A stretch of DNA of 64,000 bases from Aporhodopirellula aestuarii (GCF_023701485.1 NZ_JAMQBK010000036.1:1-64000), one strand, 5' to 3'; shown: positions 25,371 through 33,043, counted from the first letter of the stretch. A program made the numbers and translations. Notes: generated by a model from the letters alone, not told the origin.

Positions 25371-28163
25371 ATGTCGACTGCCGCGAAAGCCGATGCGAAA
25401 TCCAGTGCCGCGGAGCCTGTCCGCACCGTTTCGCTGCGCCGAGATATCCCGGCTCTGGTGATTGTGGCGATGACGTTGTTGACGTTTGTGGCGGTGCTCA
25501 CCCACGACCCGGCCGACCCGGTGCCGACGTCGGTGTGGCCGGTCTCGCTGATCTATACACCTGACATGGCCGCCTACCCGGTCAATGAAAATGTCAACAA
25601 CGCCTGCGGTTCGCTCGGGGCGTTGATTTCCGCGGTGGCGTTGGACGCGTTGGGTATCGGCGTGTCGCTGTTGATCGGTGCCGGCGGCGGGATCGCAACG
25701 GCATTGCTCGTGCGGGGGTACATGAACGCTCCGGTGCTGCGTTCGTTGGGCGGCTGCGTGATGTTAGTCGGGGCCTGCACGGCGGCGTCCATGACGACGA
25801 TCGAGCTCGCCGGAATGCCCGTCGTGGGTAACGGTGGATATCTCGGTGCGATGGGATCGACCTTCCTGCTGCAGCATTTTCATCCCGTGGGTTCATGGAT
25901 TCTGACGCTGACGACGCTCGCGGTGGGGCTGTTGTTGACGACGGACTACATGCTCGTTTACGCCGGTCGAAAAGTCGTCGTCGGTGGTGCGAAGGTGTCT
26001 CGTCGCGGGATCGCACGGGCCGCGGGAGCGATGCCGGTGACTCTGAAACGTCGACGGCAACCGTTTAGCGATGTCGGTTCGCCGATCTTGCTCGACGGAG
26101 AGACGCCCCCGGTTGCGGAGCAACGGGTTGATCCGCCGGAACCCAATATCCAGATCCGCGGGCCGTTGCGGCCGACCGAACCGGCCGTTGAAGAGGGCGA
26201 AGAAGAGGAAGCGACCGCTGCGGAACCCGCAACAACCAAGAAGGGGTTGGCGAAAGCCGCCGCGCTGACCGCTGGACTCGCTGCCGTGGCCGGACTCGGT
26301 GCGTCCAAGAACAACGCCGCCGAAGAAGAGGAAGAAGAATACGAAGAGGAAGAATATTACGAGGAAGAGGAAGAACCCGTTACGCGTGAACTCGAATATG
26401 AAGACGAGGTTCATGCACTTCGCAACGACGAAGCACACGAGGAGACTCCGCCGCCGAACATTCAAATCCCACGCAAGAAAGACATGCGTGCGCAGCTCGA
26501 CGATGCCGTTCAAGATACCGGCGAAGACCACTCGGACTATCACCTGCCGAGTCTCGAGTTGCTCGAGAGCAGTGACGGGTTCGACTACGACGAGCAAGAA
26601 GCCGAGGCACGTCGCAAGGCGATCTTGCTGCAGGAGACGATTTGCAACTTTGGATGCAACGTTCGCGTGACCGACATCCAACTCGGTCCCGTGATCGCGC
26701 AGTACGAGATTGAGCTCGAAGCCGGATTGCGGCTCAACAAAATCAGCGCTCTCGCCGACGACCTCGCCATCGCGCTACGTGTTCCGAGCGTGCGGGTCGT
26801 CGCGCCGATTCCGGGCAAGAACACGGTGGGGATTGAAGTTCCCAATGAGATCCGCCAAGTCGTGCGTCTGCGCGACGTGATCGAGCAATCCGATTCACGC
26901 GTCCACAAGATGAACATCCCGGTATTCCTCGGCCAAGACGTTTCGGGGGCGCCGATGCCGGTCGATCTCGCCAAGATGCCTCACCTGTTGATCGCGGGAC
27001 GGACGGGTACGGGTAAATCGGTTTGTCTCAACGCGATCATTGTTAGCATCCTGATGTGCTGCAAACCGGACGAAGTTCGCATGTTGATGATCGACCCGAA
27101 GATGGTCGAACTGAGTGGTTATGGTCGTTTGCCTCACCTGATGCACCCCGTGATCACGGACATGAAGAAGGCCGAAGCCATTCTCGGATGGGCGGTCGAC
27201 AAGATGGAAGAACGCTATTCGTTGCTCGCCAAAGCGGGTGTTCGACACATCAACAGCTACAACGATCTCGGTCGCGAAGAAATCTATCGACGCCTCGAAG
27301 TCGACGAGACAGAAGGTGATAGTGACGTTCCCGATAAGCTCCCCTTTATCGTCATCATCGCCGACGAGATGGCTGACCTGATGATGACGGCGGGCAAGGA
27401 TGTCGAGCAACACATCATTCGATTGGCCCAAAAAAGTCGTGCGGTCGGAATCCACTTGATCCTCGCGACGCAGAAACCGACCGTGGATGTCATCACGGGT
27501 CTGATCAAGAGTAACCTGCCTGCACGTTTGAGCTTCCAGGTGGCGAGTAAAACGGACAGCCGCGTCGTGCTCGATGAGAATGGTGCCGACAAATTGCTGG
27601 GCAATGGTGACATGTTGTTCCTGTGGCCGGGAACGAGCACGTTGATCCGTGGACAGGGGACATACCTCTCCGATGCGGAGATTGACCGCGTCTGCGACCA
27701 CTGCAGCAGCGGTGGCGAGCAGCGTTTCATCGGCGAATTGATGAATCTCAAAGTCGACGCCGACGGCGAATCGTCGGGCGGTGATCTGAGCGTTGAAAAT
27801 CTCCGCAAGAAAGACGAACTCTATGAAAGTGCGATTGAAGTTGTCGTTCGCGAAGGCCGTGGTTCGCTGTCGTTGATTCAACGTTGCCTGGGTATCGGGT
27901 ACGGCCGGGCGGCGAGACTGGTCGACTACATGGCCGAAGACGGGATCGTCGGGCAATACAATGGGTCGAAGTCGCGCGAGGTGCTGCTGACGATGGCCCA
28001 GTGGCAACAAATGCAAGGATTGCCGGTAGAGGACGAAGAAGAGGAAACGCCTACCACCAAACCCGTTGCCGCAGTTAGTCAATCGTCAGTCAGCGTCGAG
28101 GAAGAGGACGAGTACGAAGAAGAATATGAAGACGACGAGGACTATGAAGACGTTGAGGAATAG
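25371..28163 (+). CDS. ftsK: DNA translocase FtsK/SpoIIIE
   Basis: 930 residues. The N-terminal 190 residues hold about four transmembrane segments. A linker (about 235-395) is extremely acidic, with runs such as EEEEEYEEEEYYEEEEE. The motor domain follows, with Walker A GRTGTGKS at 543-550, Walker B 'FIVIIADEMADL' and 'LATQKPTVDVITGLIKSNLPARLSFQV'. The C-terminal winged-helix gamma domain ('SLSLIQRCLGIGYGRAARLVDYMAEDGIVG', about 830-870) reads KOPS-type polarity signals. FtsK pumps chromosome termini across the division septum and activates dimer resolution. Planctomycetes are known to lack FtsZ, so its anchoring partners here are unclear. An extra acidic tail of about 50 residues follows the gamma domain, which normally ends the protein. 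Confidence 0.95.
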   Translation: MSTAAKADAKSSAAEPVRTVSLRRDIPALVIVAMTLLTFVAVLTHDPADPVPTSVWPVSLIYTPDMAAYPVNENVNNACGSLGALISAVALDALGIGVSLLIGAGGGIATALLVRGYMNAPVLRSLGGCVMLVGACTAASMTTIELAGMPVVGNGGYLGAMGSTFLLQHFHPVGSWILTLTTLAVGLLLTTDYMLVYAGRKVVVGGAKVSRRGIARAAGAMPVTLKRRRQPFSDVGSPILLDGETPPVAEQRVDPPEPNIQIRGPLRPTEPAVEEGEEEEATAAEPATTKKGLAKAAALTAGLAAVAGLGASKNNAAEEEEEEYEEEEYYEEEEEPVTRELEYEDEVHALRNDEAHEETPPPNIQIPRKKDMRAQLDDAVQDTGEDHSDYHLPSLELLESSDGFDYDEQEAEARRKAILLQETICNFGCNVRVTDIQLGPVIAQYEIELEAGLRLNKISALADDLAIALRVPSVRVVAPIPGKNTVGIEVPNEIRQVVRLRDVIEQSDSRVHKMNIPVFLGQDVSGAPMPVDLAKMPHLLIAGRTGTGKSVCLNAIIVSILMCCKPDEVRMLMIDPKMVELSGYGRLPHLMHPVITDMKKAEAILGWAVDKMEERYSLLAKAGVRHINSYNDLGREEIYRRLEVDETEGDSDVPDKLPFIVIIADEMADLMMTAGKDVEQHIIRLAQKSRAVGIHLILATQKPTVDVITGLIKSNLPARLSFQVASKTDSRVVLDENGADKLLGNGDMLFLWPGTSTLIRGQGTYLSDAEIDRVCDHCSSGGEQRFIGELMNLKVDADGESSGGDLSVENLRKKDELYESAIEVVVREGRGSLSLIQRCLGIGYGRAARLVDYMAEDGIVGQYNGSKSREVLLTMAQWQQMQGLPVEDEEEETPTTKPVAAVSQSSVSVEEEDEYEEEYEDDEDYEDVEE

Positions 28164-28217
28164 GCGGCGTCTCCGCTGAATTGCCGGGAATCGGGCGGTG
28201 GTTGACCGCAAAATCCA

Positions 28218-28234
28218 TTGGCCCACTGTTTGCA
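28218..28234 (+). promoter_or_regulatory. Predicted sigma-54 promoter (-24/-12)
   Basis: TTGGCCCACTGTTTGCA has the invariant GG at 28220-28221 and GC at 28232-28233, exactly 10 bases apart. It differs from TTGGCAC-N5-TTGCA by one base. It sits in the short gap after ftsK, about 50 bases before the ATG of the 112-residue gene, and near a gene for a sigma-54 activator. Activity is inferred. Confidence 0.65.
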
Positions 28235-28282
28235 ACATGATCTCTCTGAAGTAGTCCGTTTACCCTACGTCAGGAAATCATC

Positions 28283-28621
28283 ATGTCGTCGAACCCCGAA
28301 ATCGAAGCCACCCTGGAACAGCTGACCGAATTGTGCTGTGACGCCATCAAAGAAGGTGGTGAATTTCAGCACGAGCTCGCCGAACAACTTGTCACGAATC
28401 TCTCAACGAATGGATGGAAGCGTCATTCCAAAGACGGTCCGCCGCTTTCGAATGTTTTGAAGGATCGAATTCGGGAAGAGTGCCCCGAGCCGGCCATTCA
28501 TCGTGGCGCGGCGATCGATGGCGTGGTCGGCGAAGTTCAATCACTTTATGACCGGGCATCACGCTATGAAGACAAGACTCCAGGTGAGTCAAACCAAGCG
28601 ATGCCGCCACGCACGATGTAG
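28283..28621 (+). CDS. Small conserved-looking hypothetical protein behind a sigma-54 promoter
   Basis: 112 residues, soluble, with no signal peptide or membrane segment. I do not recognise the family. 'IEATLEQLTELCCDAIKEGGEFQHELAEQLVTNL' is predicted helical, and 'ECPEPAIHRGAAIDGVVGEVQSLYDRASRY' forms a second helical stretch. It has one of the few clear ribosome-binding sites in the window, AGGA seven bases before the ATG. A sigma-54-type promoter lies 50 bases upstream. The nearest genes on its 3' side are the convergent HPt and sigma-54 activator genes, so it may be a target or an accessory of that regulator. That link is inference. Confidence 0.65.
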   Translation: MSSNPEIEATLEQLTELCCDAIKEGGEFQHELAEQLVTNLSTNGWKRHSKDGPPLSNVLKDRIREECPEPAIHRGAAIDGVVGEVQSLYDRASRYEDKTPGESNQAMPPRTM

Positions 28622-28767
28622 ACGACACGATGTAGTCGAGTCGAAACAATTCGTCGCCGGGAATATCCGGCGGTTGTCAGTCCGCATGCGAGCACGCGAC
28701 CGCGAACGGACGCGAACGGGGATATAAGGCTCGCACAATCACGAGCACAATACTTGAGCCTCTCGAA

Positions 28768-29136
28768 CTACGAGAGTTGAGCGACCTGTTCGACGAGGGT
28801 CAGCAGTTTTGGTTTCAGGCTCTCGAAAAGAAGAGTCGTCTCTTTCTCGTCTTCTTCGCGTGCTGAATCGATCAACGACTGCAGACCTTCGACCGGTTCG
28901 CCGGTTTCAAAGGTGCTCAAAAGTCCTTTCAACGCGTGCGCCGTTTGTGCGGCCGCGTCAAGGAACCCTTTCGAAATTTCACCTTCGAGTTTCGCCATCA
29001 ACACGGGCGCATCCTCAGAGGCCATCTCGGCCAATACGATCAATATTTCTTCGTCGTCGCCGACTCGTTCGATCGCACCGGCAAACCGCTTACGTTGTTC
29101 GCTCGTCAGTTTGGACATGTCTTGTTTCGCTTTCAT
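28768..29136 (-). CDS. Histidine phosphotransfer (HPt) domain protein
   Basis: 122 residues, all helical and soluble. 'FLDAAAQTAHALKGLLSTF' carries the H-A-L-K-G signature of HPt domains, with His67 as the phospho-accepting residue, and the helical hairpin around it fits the four-helix HPt fold. HPt proteins shuttle phosphoryl groups between response-regulator receivers and hybrid kinases. The start codon overlaps the stop of the upstream sigma-54 activator by four bases (ATGA), so the two proteins are probably made together. The likely partner is that activator's receiver domain. No kinase gene lies in the window. Confidence 0.82.
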   Translation of the reverse strand: MKAKQDMSKLTSEQRKRFAGAIERVGDDEEILIVLAEMASEDAPVLMAKLEGEISKGFLDAAAQTAHALKGLLSTFETGEPVEGLQSLIDSAREEDEKETTLLFESLKPKLLTLVEQVAQLS

Positions 29137-30593
29137 CCTGCTGCCGCTCCTACTTCAACATCGTTCTTCAAGATGATGTTGAACGCATTGATTCGATCGC
29201 GAAGTTTGCCGCGCGTGATCCCCAAGATTTCGGCTGCTTGGCTTTGGTTGCCGTTGGTTTCACGTAGGACTTCGGTGATCACATAGCGTTCCATGTACTG
29301 TGTCGCTTCGGCGTACACGTTGGTGGAACCGTTGGACAACAGTTCGCGAACGAGCTTAGGCAGACCTGCACCTGGCGTGGTCGTGTCCACTGATGCTCCT
29401 GGTGAACGACTTGCCGCGGAGTAACCGGTCACTTCGCGAGGCAATCCGTCAGGGGTGATCACGGGCATCACGGTGTCGAGAACGCAACGACGAATCACCG
29501 CTCTGAGCTGGCGGACGTTTCCGGGCCAGTCATAAGCGGACAATAACTCGACGGCCTCGGGGGAAAGACCTTCGAGGTCGGGTTTGTTGAATTCGCGTTT
29601 GGCGCCACTGAGGAAGAAACGGATCAACGCCGGCACATCGCTGAGGCGATCACGCAGCGGTGGCAGTTCGATCGTCACGCCATTGAGGCGGTAGAGTAGG
29701 TCTTCGCGATATTCACCATCATCCACCATCTGTTCGAGTGGACGGTTGGTGGCGGCGATGATGCGAACATCCGTCTTGAGTTCTTTGTTGCCGCCGACGC
29801 GTTCGAAGCGTTGATCCTGTAGAACGCGTAGCACTTTGGCCTGCACGCTCGATGCCATGTCCCCGATTTCGTCGAGGAACAACGTTCCACCGTTGCATTG
29901 TTCGAACTTACCGATGCGTCGTGATTCGGCGCCGGTGAAGGCACCCTTTTCGTGGCCGAACAATTCGCTTTCGAGCAAGTTGTCTGGCAACGCGGCGCAG
30001 TTCACGGCCAAGAACGTTTCCTCGCCCCGGCGACTGTACTGATACAGAGCGCGTGCGACGAGTTCTTTCCCGGTGCCGCTTTCACCGCGGATCAGGATCG
30101 GCACATCTTGTTTGGCAACTTTTCCGATCGCCTTAAAGACGTCGAGCATTGCCGGCGAACGGCCGATAAACAGTTCTCCACTCGCGTCCGCCGATTCGTC
30201 GTCGGCAGAGATGGCGACCGGGACGCTGCTGATTTGCCGCTGCTCGATCGCTTTCTCGACAAGGTCACGCAAGGGATCGACCGCGAGCGGTTTGGCGATG
30301 TAGTCAAACGCACCCAACTGCATCGCTTCAATCGCGGTGTTGCTGGCGGCTTCAATGGTCATGAAGATCACGGGAATCCGGCGATCGTGTTCGCGGATTT
30401 CGCAGAAGACGGCGAGACCGTTTTGGTCGGGGAGTTGAATGTCGAGCAACACGGCATCGAAGTCACCGTTCTTGAGCTTCTCGATCCCTTCCGCCGCGGA
30501 TGAGGCGGTTTCCACATCGGCGATCGATGCGAGAGATTTCTGTGTGAGTGTTAGGATCAGTCGGTCATCGTCGATGACTAGCAAACTCGGCAT
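29133..30593 (-). CDS. NtrC-family sigma-54-dependent response regulator
   Basis: 486 residues in three parts. The receiver (1-120) has the acidic pocket IDDD, phospho-acceptor Asp51 in 'LLDIQLPDQNG' and the KP pair in 'YIAKPLAVDPL'. The AAA+ domain (about 140-380) has Walker A GESGTGKE, the sigma-54-contacting loop GAFTGA, Walker B 'GTLFLDEIGDM' and 'NRPLEQMVDDGEYREDLLYRLNG'. The C-terminal Fis-type helix-turn-helix is 'GNQSQAAEILGITRGKLRDRI'. It should activate sigma-54 promoters from upstream sites after phosphorylation. The ATG at 30593 opens directly into the receiver; longer in-frame starts add unconserved sequence. It is coupled to the HPt gene downstream, and the five-gene membrane-protein operon lies just upstream on the same strand. 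Confidence 0.94.
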   Translation of the reverse strand: MPSLLVIDDDRLILTLTQKSLASIADVETASSAAEGIEKLKNGDFDAVLLDIQLPDQNGLAVFCEIREHDRRIPVIFMTIEAASNTAIEAMQLGAFDYIAKPLAVDPLRDLVEKAIEQRQISSVPVAISADDESADASGELFIGRSPAMLDVFKAIGKVAKQDVPILIRGESGTGKELVARALYQYSRRGEETFLAVNCAALPDNLLESELFGHEKGAFTGAESRRIGKFEQCNGGTLFLDEIGDMASSVQAKVLRVLQDQRFERVGGNKELKTDVRIIAATNRPLEQMVDDGEYREDLLYRLNGVTIELPPLRDRLSDVPALIRFFLSGAKREFNKPDLEGLSPEAVELLSAYDWPGNVRQLRAVIRRCVLDTVMPVITPDGLPREVTGYSAASRSPGASVDTTTPGAGLPKLVRELLSNGSTNVYAEATQYMERYVITEVLRETNGNQSQAAEILGITRGKLRDRINAFNIILKNDVEVGAAAG

Positions 30594-31021
30594 TGTCTTG
30601 CACCAAGAGGATTGTGGCTGTGATTGTTCCGCCTTATCAGGCAGGGTTGGCGGTGAGGCAATTCCAGCGGACATGGGAGTAGTACCTGTTGAGTGTACGC
30701 GAAGAGTCAAATGAATGTCGATCGGCTCGGAAAGTTTGGTCGATTCGCGAAGAGGAAACGGCCGTACACGACGCCGAACTGCAAGCTTGGTGAGAACCCT
30801 CCGGGAGCGTGTTTTCGGCGAACACCGCTCGGTAGCCGCGGTCGGGACCGTGCCTACCGAGACCAACACCCTGTCGGGCAATGCACCCGGTCGAACTAGG
30901 GCTTTATCAGCCTTGAAAATGGGGGCGAGACCGCACGGCTTTCGCCGTTCCGCTACGTCTTTTCGCGGTAGGGCACCAACCCTCCGGTTCAGGCAACCTC
31001 AAGTTCAAGTGAGACGAAGCA
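30594..31021. other. Intergenic region upstream of the sigma-54 activator
   Basis: About 430 bases. It contains a REP-like half-palindrome (30931-30955) and the short repeat shared with 41595-41618, both listed separately. I found no GG-N10-GC site for the activator gene itself, so it is probably transcribed by another sigma factor or by read-through from the operon above. Confidence 0.5.
30931..30955. repeat. REP-like half-palindrome
   Basis: This 25-base stretch matches one arm of the large palindrome at 42906-42930 at 23 of 25 positions, including the shared core CGCCGTTCCGCTA. Only one arm is present here. It lies in the gap between the operon of small membrane proteins and the sigma-54 activator. 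Confidence 0.6.
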
Positions 31022-31023
31022 CT
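30999..31023. repeat. Short repeat downstream of a minus-strand stop, copy 1
   Basis: TCAAGTTCAAG followed by T, GAGA, CG and AAGCACT. A near-identical 24-base copy is at 41595-41618. Both copies lie on the 3' side of a minus-strand gene (stops at 31022 and 41641). This may be a 3'-untranslated element or chance; two copies are little to go on. Confidence 0.35.
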
Positions 31024-31264
31024 AGGGTTTCAGTTTCCAGCCGACGACAACGCCGAGGCCGAATGCCCAACAGGCGGCGACGTCGGGATTCTCGCGAGCG
31101 TATTGTTTGGCGAGGCTAAACAGGTCCTGCGCCGGTTCGCTGACGAAATGGCGGGCGGCATCTTGGGCGGCTTCGCTGGCGTTCACCGCGACGCGGTTAG
31201 CGGTATCGCGGGCTTGGTCCGAAACGTTTCGTTGTTGGGAAGCTGTTTGAGTGGGCTGCGACAT
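31022..31264 (-). CDS. Small DUF883/ElaB-like membrane-anchored protein
   Basis: 80 residues. An amphipathic, Ala/Gln/Asp-rich helix ('SDQARDTANRVAVNASEAAQDAARHFVSEPAQDL') precedes a single C-terminal hydrophobic segment, 'NPDVAACWAFGLGVVVGWKLKP'. This is the architecture of ElaB/YqjD (DUF883) proteins, which are inner-membrane, tail-anchored and stress-induced. It is the last gene of a tightly packed five-gene operon, six bases after the previous stop. The exact function is unknown. Confidence 0.75.
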   Translation of the reverse strand: MSQPTQTASQQRNVSDQARDTANRVAVNASEAAQDAARHFVSEPAQDLFSLAKQYARENPDVAACWAFGLGVVVGWKLKP

Positions 31265-31270
31265 GATTAA

Positions 31271-31795
31271 TCACCTTGGGGAAAGGGTGCTGCGGTCAAG
31301 AAAATGGTCTGCGTAATGGGACTCCTCCGGCGACTTGCCGGCGGTCGCCGTGGGATCATTAAAGGAATCCCGGCGGAAGCGGTTTCGGGGAGAAGATTGA
31401 GGGGCGACGAGCGTGGCTTTGAGCCAACGCAGGTTTTCAGCAAATTCCGACTTGGTTTCGGCCATCGCGTTGGCGGCAGCGTTGATCGCTTTCAACGCAG
31501 TCCAGCCGAGGACTGCAACGACAAAGAACACGACAGCGCAGATGACAAGCATCGCTCCACCGGTCGATAAGGAAGTGAATTCACCGAGCACGAGCCCACA
31601 CGCGATCATCAGCACCGTGAGTGCCGACCCGGCGAGCACGGCGGCGACACTACCGCAAATAATCGATCGGGTCAGCTTTCTTTTGGCCTCTTGCGAGTCG
31701 ACTGAAATAAGCTGCATCTGCAGTTCGAAAAGGTCGAGGACGTCGCGAGCGACACGTTGAAAGCTCGATGTGGATTGCTTGGTCTGTTCGTGCAT
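31271..31795 (-). CDS. Holin-X/DUF1469-like membrane protein
   Basis: 174 residues. A cytoplasmic helix 'FQRVARDVLDLFELQMQLISVDSQEAKRKL' leads to two transmembrane segments ('SIICGSVAAVLAGSALTVLMIACGLVLG' and 'GGAMLVICAVVFFVVAVLGWTAL'). A second helix, 'AETKSEFAENLRWLKATLV', follows. This is the pattern of the DUF1469 (putative actinobacterial holin-X) family, frequently found beside DUF883 and CsbD-like genes. Despite the name, a lytic role is not established. It is in the same operon as the neighbouring small membrane proteins. The C-terminal 35 residues are polar and unconserved. Confidence 0.78.
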   Translation of the reverse strand: MHEQTKQSTSSFQRVARDVLDLFELQMQLISVDSQEAKRKLTRSIICGSVAAVLAGSALTVLMIACGLVLGEFTSLSTGGAMLVICAVVFFVVAVLGWTALKAINAAANAMAETKSEFAENLRWLKATLVAPQSSPRNRFRRDSFNDPTATAGKSPEESHYADHFLDRSTLSPR

Positions 31796-31800
31796 CGGAT

Positions 31801-32004
31801 TTACCAGTTTTTGCGTTTAACGAGCCAACCGATCGTCATTCCTGCGGCGAGCGCGAACGTCAACGCTGCGGCCGGCTGTTTTTCGACCAACCGACCAATC
31901 TTGCGGACGATACGTTGCTCGTCGTCTTCAATCGCGACTGCGTGTTGTTGGGTTGCTTGTGAACGTTGGATTACATCTGGACGTTGAGTGATGGGCGCGA
32001 TCAT
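31801..32004 (-). CDS. Small tail-anchored membrane protein (DUF883-like C-terminus)
   Basis: 67 residues: a charged N-terminal half ('IEDDEQRIVRKIGRLVEKQP') and one C-terminal membrane segment, 'AAALTFALAAGMTIGWLVKRK'. The ending with small residues, Gly-Trp and a basic tail resembles the other two tail-anchored proteins of the operon. Its start codon overlaps the stop of the preceding gene (ATGA), so translation is probably coupled. The function is unknown; co-expression with holin-X and CsbD-like partners suggests an envelope-associated role. Confidence 0.7.
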   Translation of the reverse strand: MIAPITQRPDVIQRSQATQQHAVAIEDDEQRIVRKIGRLVEKQPAAALTFALAAGMTIGWLVKRKNW

Positions 32005-32414
32005 GAATAAAACTCGTTGCGAGAATGGGAAGCGTGAATACCGGGACCGGCCGAGAATTTGCTGCTGATCTGATTCGCCGCGATTGTGGTCGCTTGTTTC
32101 AACAGCATCGTCGCGACGGCTCCAGCGATCCCGCCCAGAATGCCTCGTTTCGCCGGTGCAGCGGGTGGTTCATAGCCTGCCTGATGGATCACCGTCGGTG
32201 TGGGTGATCGTTTGGCGGGAACGAGTAAGTAACCGATTACCGCCGCCGCACCCATCACCGCCAAAGGGCGGCGAGACATGTGGTATTTCCAATCCGACAA
32301 CTGCTTCACACGTTCGCGAGCGTCATCAACGTCGTAGGGCAATTCGCTGCGAATTTCGCGCATGCTGGCGCGAATTGCTTCGGATTGCCGACGCGTAGCG
32401 GTCGTGACAGCCAT
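32001..32414 (-). CDS. Small membrane protein of the stress-type operon
   Basis: 137 residues. A charged N-terminal helix ('EAIRASMREIRSELPYDVDDARERVKQLSDWKYHM') is followed by a short hydrophobic segment, 'RPLAVMGAAAVIGYLLVP', and then 'GILGGIAGAVATMLLKQATTIAANQI', a Gly-rich possible second segment. I do not recognise the family with confidence. Layout and operon position suggest another envelope-associated protein. It begins two bases after the CsbD-like gene stop and overlaps the next gene by four bases. Confidence 0.7.
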   Translation of the reverse strand: MAVTTATRRQSEAIRASMREIRSELPYDVDDARERVKQLSDWKYHMSRRPLAVMGAAAVIGYLLVPAKRSPTPTVIHQAGYEPPAAPAKRGILGGIAGAVATMLLKQATTIAANQISSKFSAGPGIHASHSRNEFYS

Positions 32415-32416
32415 GA

Positions 32417-32848
32417 CTATTTTTTCCGGCCGAGGAAGAGGAACGCTCCCGCAGCGACGCCGATGCCGAAGACGATCGCCATCGACTCAATCGGGCGGCT
32501 GCGGACCGTTTGCGCGACACGTGCGGAGTAGTCGGACGAGCAGGCGGCCAGCCGATCGGCCTGAGCGCGGGCATACCGCGATGCGTCGTCGGCGAGGTTT
32601 TGGGCCGCTTCGGCATACTGCTGTACCGCTGCGGACGCCTGGTCGCCCATCGAACCGTTAAACAGTCCGTCGATAAAGTTCTCGACTTCGCGTCGGGTCG
32701 CACCCGTCTTCTCTTGGACCACTCCGACCAATTGCTCGGTGTTGCCCTCGGCTCGGCGGAGGTCGTCGTCGGTGAGTTGTCCCCAATGTTCTTTGAGGCG
32801 GCCTTTGACCTCATTCCAGTGGCCTTTGAGTTCTTCACGGTTTGGCAT
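32417..32848 (-). CDS. CsbD-like protein fused to a DUF883-like membrane tail
   Basis: 143 residues from the ATG at 32848 (MPNREELKG); an in-frame ATG four codons earlier is possible. Residues 1-60 match CsbD: '[43 protein letters not shown]'. CsbD family members are general-stress proteins. The remainder is an Ala/Gln-rich amphipathic helix ending in one membrane segment, '[25 protein letters not shown]', like DUF883. The combination would tether a soluble stress module to the membrane. It is the first gene of the five-gene operon, and a sigma-54-type promoter lies about 80 bases upstream. Confidence 0.85.
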   Translation of the reverse strand: MPNREELKGHWNEVKGRLKEHWGQLTDDDLRRAEGNTEQLVGVVQEKTGATRREVENFIDGLFNGSMGDQASAAVQQYAEAAQNLADDASRYARAQADRLAACSSDYSARVAQTVRSRPIESMAIVFGIGVAAGAFLFLGRKK

Positions 32849-32925
32849 CGTGATCTCCATTTAAATGGTTGTGCGGTGATTGGTTTGTGCGGGGTGGATA
32901 CCGCGTCGTGACCGTCGACAAAGGA

Positions 32926-32942
32926 TGCATTCGGCGTGCCAA
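32926..32942 (-). promoter_or_regulatory. Predicted sigma-54 promoter of the stress-type operon
   Basis: Read on the minus strand the site is TTGGCACGCCGAATGCA: a perfect TTGGCACG -24 element, GG-N10-GC spacing, and one mismatch in the TTGCA -12 element. Transcription from here would start near 32914, about 65 bases before the CsbD-like start codon. The sigma-54 activator encoded downstream of the operon is the obvious candidate regulator. Confidence 0.75.
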
Positions 32943-33026
32943 GAGCCAAAAGACGGTTCAGAATCCGTCGATACGCCGGGTGGTGGTCGGTAATCGGACA
33001 GGCTGACGGTTCGCCCGCCATTTTAG

Positions 33027-33043
33027 AGGCCAGATCTGGGCCT
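33027..33043. promoter_or_regulatory. Palindrome, candidate enhancer site
   Basis: AGGCC-AGATCTG-GGCCT contains the perfect 10-base palindrome CCAGATCTGG. It lies about 100 bases upstream of the sigma-54-type promoter at 32926-32942. Binding by the Fis-type domain of the local regulator is speculative; no second copy was seen near the 28218 promoter. Confidence 0.3.

Noticed and set aside
30594-30881. Longer N-terminus for the sigma-54 regulator (start at 30881 or 30674).
   Set aside because: The receiver domain begins right after the ATG at 30593, and the extra residues are not domain-like.
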